Assembly: GCA_016220045.1 (NCBI GenBank)
Contig: JACRIP010000347.1
Location: 1-7,746 of the forward strand
Direction of reading: 5' to 3'
From: Planctomycetota bacterium
Lineage (GTDB): Bacteria; Planctomycetota; MHYJ01; WSZJ01; JACPWG01
DNA: 7,746 bases
The first letter of the stretch is position 1. Each line of letters opens with the position of its first letter. Positions 5,400-7,746 of this stretch are shown here, one piece after another. Below the pieces are notes generated by a model. That model searched no databases. It was given only the letters and a program-made list of their open reading frames with translations, and had not been told where the DNA came from. The position numbers were made by a program, and so were the translations under genes.

Positions 5400-6710
5400 A
5401 TGCAGAACGTCCTGATCCTCGGCGCCGCCGGCAAGGACTTCCACGTCTTCAATACCTGCTTCCGCGCGAGCGCGGAGCACCGCGTGGTCGCCTTCACCGC
5501 CACCCAGATTCCGAACATCGACGGTCGCCGCTACCCGCCCGCACTCGCAGGCCCGCGTTACCCCGAGGGCATCCCGATCCACGCCGAGGCCGAGATGCCC
5601 GAACTGGTCCGCCGCCACGGCGTCAACCTCGTCGTCTTCGCCTACAGCGACGTTTCCTACGCCTACATCGAGGAGCGCCGCCGCCTCGCCGAAGCCGCCG
5701 GCGCCTCCTTCGCCCTCTCCGATCCCGACCGCACCCAGCTCCCGTCGCGCCGCAAGGTCGTCGCGATTTGCGCCGTCCGCACCGGCTCGGGCAAGAGCCA
5801 GACCACGCGCCGCGTCGCCGAGATCCTGCGCGCCAAGGGCCGCCGCGTCGTCGTCTGCCGCCATCCCATGCCCTACGGCGATCTCGCCGCCCAGGAGGTC
5901 CAGCGCTTCGGTACGATCGACGACCTCGCCCGCCACCAGTGCACGGTCGAGGAGATGGAGGAGTACGAACCCCATCTGCGCCGCGGCAACGTCGTCTACG
6001 CCGGCGTCGACTACGGGAAGATCCTGGCCGCCGCCGAAGCCGAGGCCGACGTCGTGCTGTGGGACGGCGGCAACAACGACACGCCGTTCTTCCGTCCCGA
6101 CCTCTGGATCGTGGTCGCCGATCCGCTGCGCCCCGGGCACGAACTTTCCTACTACCCCGGCCGCGTCAATTTCGAGCGCGCCCACGCGATCGTCATCAAC
6201 AAGTGCGATTCGGCCCCGGCCGCCGCGATCGAGTCGATCGTCGCCAACGCCCGCGCCCACAACCCGAACGCCGCCGTGATCCGCGCCGCCTCCCCGCTCA
6301 CGATCGAGGCGCCGGGCGCCGCGGCGATCAAGGGGAAGCGCGCGCTCTGCATCGAGGACGGGCCCACGGTCACCCACGGCGATATGGGCTACGGCGCGGC
6401 CATGCTCGCCGCCGAGCGCAGCGGCGCGGGCTCCTTCGTCGAGCCCCGGAAGTTCGCGGTCGGGACGATCGCCGCGACCTACGCGAAATACCCGAACGTC
6501 TCCCGCGTCCTGCCCGCGATGGGCTACGGCGAGGAGCAGTTGCGCGACCTCGCGGCCACGATCAACCGGAGCGACGCCGAAATCGTGGTCATCGGCACTC
6601 CCGTCAACCTCTGCCGCTTCCTCAAGATCGAGAAGCCCACGGTGCGCGTCACCTACGAACTGGCGGAGACGACGCGCCCCGACCTCTCGGACCTCTTGGC
6701 GGGCTTCTGA
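5400..6710 (+). CDS. Cyclic 2,3-diphosphoglycerate synthase-like P-loop protein (COG2403 family)
   Basis: The 436-residue protein opens with VLILGAAGKDFHVFN (4-18), typical of COG2403. A nucleotide-binding segment begins near 118 with TGSGKSQTTR (P-loop, Lys132, Ser133). It is followed by VVLWDGGNND (W221-D227, a likely Walker-B/switch region) and NKCD (267-270), which resembles the guanine-recognition NKxD motif of GTPases. The characterised archaeal member, from Methanothermus, closes 2,3-diphosphoglycerate to its cyclic form using ATP. Bacterial members are commonly annotated the same way, but most bacteria are not known to make that solute, so the substrate here is unproven. No membrane segment or signal peptide is visible, so it should be cytoplasmic. 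ATG 5400 is preferred because GGAGA precedes it. It follows kinase 2 by 52 bp, and its TGA overlaps the radA ATG, suggesting coupled translation with radA. Confidence 0.87.
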   Translation: MQNVLILGAAGKDFHVFNTCFRASAEHRVVAFTATQIPNIDGRRYPPALAGPRYPEGIPIHAEAEMPELVRRHGVNLVVFAYSDVSYAYIEERRRLAEAAGASFALSDPDRTQLPSRRKVVAICAVRTGSGKSQTTRRVAEILRAKGRRVVVCRHPMPYGDLAAQEVQRFGTIDDLARHQCTVEEMEEYEPHLRRGNVVYAGVDYGKILAAAEAEADVVLWDGGNNDTPFFRPDLWIVVADPLRPGHELSYYPGRVNFERAHAIVINKCDSAPAAAIESIVANARAHNPNAAVIRAASPLTIEAPGAAAIKGKRALCIEDGPTVTHGDMGYGAAMLAAERSGAGSFVEPRKFAVGTIAATYAKYPNVSRVLPAMGYGEEQLRDLAATINRSDAEIVVIGTPVNLCRFLKIEKPTVRVTYELAETTRPDLSDLLAGF

Positions 6711-7746
6711 TGGCGAAGGCGCGCGTCCTTTTCGTCTGCCGCGCGTGCGGGAACCAGAGCGTCAAGTGGCTCGGGCGTTGCCCGGAGTGCGGCGAGTGGG
6801 GGGGAATGCAGGAGGAGCGCGTGCGCCCGGGCGGGGCGGGGGGCGGTCCCGGGGCGGGCGGCGGGGGCGGCGCGGCCGGGGGCATCGCCTGGTCGCCGGC
6901 CGAGGGCGGCGGAAAACCCCTCCCGCTCGCGCAGATCGGCAGCGCCGAGGCCCCGCGCCGGACCACCGGCTACCCCGAACTCGACCGCGTGCTCGGCGGC
7001 GGCGTCGTGCGCGGCTCCGTCGTCCTGATCGGCGGCGACCCCGGCATCGGCAAGTCCACCCTCCTCCTCCAGGTCGCGGAGCGCTTCGGCGGCCTCCCGG
7101 GCGCCGGGGGCGCCGGCGGAGCGGCGGGGGCGGCGGGGGCGGCGAACGGCTCGGTGCTCTACCTGACGGCCGAAGAATCCGCCACCCAGATCCGCTTGCG
7201 CGCCGAGCGCCTGGGGATCCAGGGCGAGCGGCTCCTGGTCGTCTGCGAAACCGACCTGGAGGCGGTGCTCGGCCACCTCGACGCCGTGGCGCCCGCGCTC
7301 GCCGTCGTCGATTCCATCCAGCTCATCTCGAAAGCCGACGTCCCGGGCGCGCCCGGCACGGTCTCCCAGGTCCGCGAGTGCACCGCCGAACTCGTGACCT
7401 TCGCCAAGCGCCGCGGCACCGCGATCTTCCTGATCGGCCACGTCACCAAGGAAGGGGCCATTGCCGGGCCGCGCACGCTCGAGCACCTGGTCGATACCGT
7501 GCTCTATTTCGAGGGGGACCAGTACCAGTCCTACCGGCTGCTGCGCGCGGTGAAGAACCGCTTCGGCTCGACCAACGAGATCGCGGTCTTCGAGATGCGC
7601 CGCGAGGGGCTGGTGGAAATCGCGAATCCATCGGCCTACTTTCTCTCCGGCCGGAAGGGCAACCCGCCGGGCAGCATGATCGTGCCCGGGGTGCTGGGCA
7701 CGCGCACGCTGCTGGTGGAGATCCAGGCGCTGACCGCGCGCGCGAA
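6710..7746 (+). CDS. radA: DNA repair protein RadA (Sms), C-terminus off the right edge
   Basis: The frame is open from ATG 6710 to the edge (345 codons of an expected ~450-480). An N-terminal zinc finger (Cys10, 13, 24, 27), Walker A GGDPGIGKST (108-117), LTAEES after the second insertion, the RadA signature KNRFGSTNE (from Lys282) and the start of the Lon-like C-terminal domain (PGSMIVPGVLGTR) are all present. RadA is a RecA-like DnaB-type branch-migration helicase that processes recombination intermediates. Two stretches are unusual: a glycine/alanine run at about residues 44-60 between zinc finger and ATPase core, and a second at 127-147 just after the Walker A helix, both made of GC-only codons. 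The ATG overlaps the preceding stop (TGATG at 6708-6712), with GGCGGG six bases upstream as a weak Shine-Dalgarno, so translation is probably coupled to the COG2403 gene. The Lon-like domain is cut by the window end. Confidence 0.96.
   Translation, partial: MAKARVLFVCRACGNQSVKWLGRCPECGEWGGMQEERVRPGGAGGGPGAGGGGGAAGGIAWSPAEGGGKPLPLAQIGSAEAPRRTTGYPELDRVLGGGVVRGSVVLIGGDPGIGKSTLLLQVAERFGGLPGAGGAGGAAGAAGAANGSVLYLTAEESATQIRLRAERLGIQGERLLVVCETDLEAVLGHLDAVAPALAVVDSIQLISKADVPGAPGTVSQVRECTAELVTFAKRRGTAIFLIGHVTKEGAIAGPRTLEHLVDTVLYFEGDQYQSYRLLRAVKNRFGSTNEIAVFEMRREGLVEIANPSAYFLSGRKGNPPGSMIVPGVLGTRTLLVEIQALTARA

Noticed and set aside
5325..6377. 350-codon open frame on the minus strand opposite the COG2403 gene
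   Set aside because: Antisense shadow with low-complexity Gly/Ala/Asp/Val composition and no motif.

Overview
The window is a GC-rich bacterial chromosomal segment with six protein-coding genes, tightly packed except for two repeat-bearing gaps. The combination of a fused type I dehydroquinase/shikimate dehydrogenase, a Memo-family protein, soluble FHA-linked Hanks-type kinases and a bacterial COG2403 (cyclic 2,3-diphosphoglycerate synthase-like) protein would fit Planctomycetota or a related, mostly uncultured GC-rich phylum. That is an inference from gene content. No rRNA or tRNA marker is present to settle it.

Left part: an aroDE fusion gene runs leftward from 1076 and off the left edge. 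It is separated from a divergently oriented Memo-like gene (amrB, 1385-2329) by a 308-bp gap containing an eight-unit array of an 8-bp repeat (1198-1261). All other genes point right.

Middle: a well-formed sigma70-type promoter (2375-2402) drives the first of two paralogous serine/threonine kinases. Both have the order FHA domain, four-cysteine zinc ribbon, kinase domain, and neither has a membrane segment. The first (2447-3898) has an intact glycine loop. The second (4040-5347) has lost all three glycines of that loop but keeps the other catalytic residues. The gap between them is almost filled by two opposed arrays of the same 8-bp repeat family seen upstream of amrB, which together form a long imperfect inverted repeat.

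Right part: the second kinase is followed after 52 bp by a COG2403 protein (5400-6710), whose stop overlaps the start of radA (6710 to the right edge). Kinase 2, the COG2403 gene and radA could be one transcript.

Most noteworthy points: the tandem FHA/zinc-ribbon/kinase pair, where one copy may be a pseudokinase or atypical kinase; the 8-bp intergenic repeat family and its inverted arrangement; the apparent loss of the catalytic Asp in the shikimate dehydrogenase half of AroDE; and two glycine/alanine-rich insertions in RadA. There is no CRISPR array, insertion sequence or phage gene. The kinase cluster is the best candidate for something not well described, but no partner or substrate gene can be assigned from this window alone.
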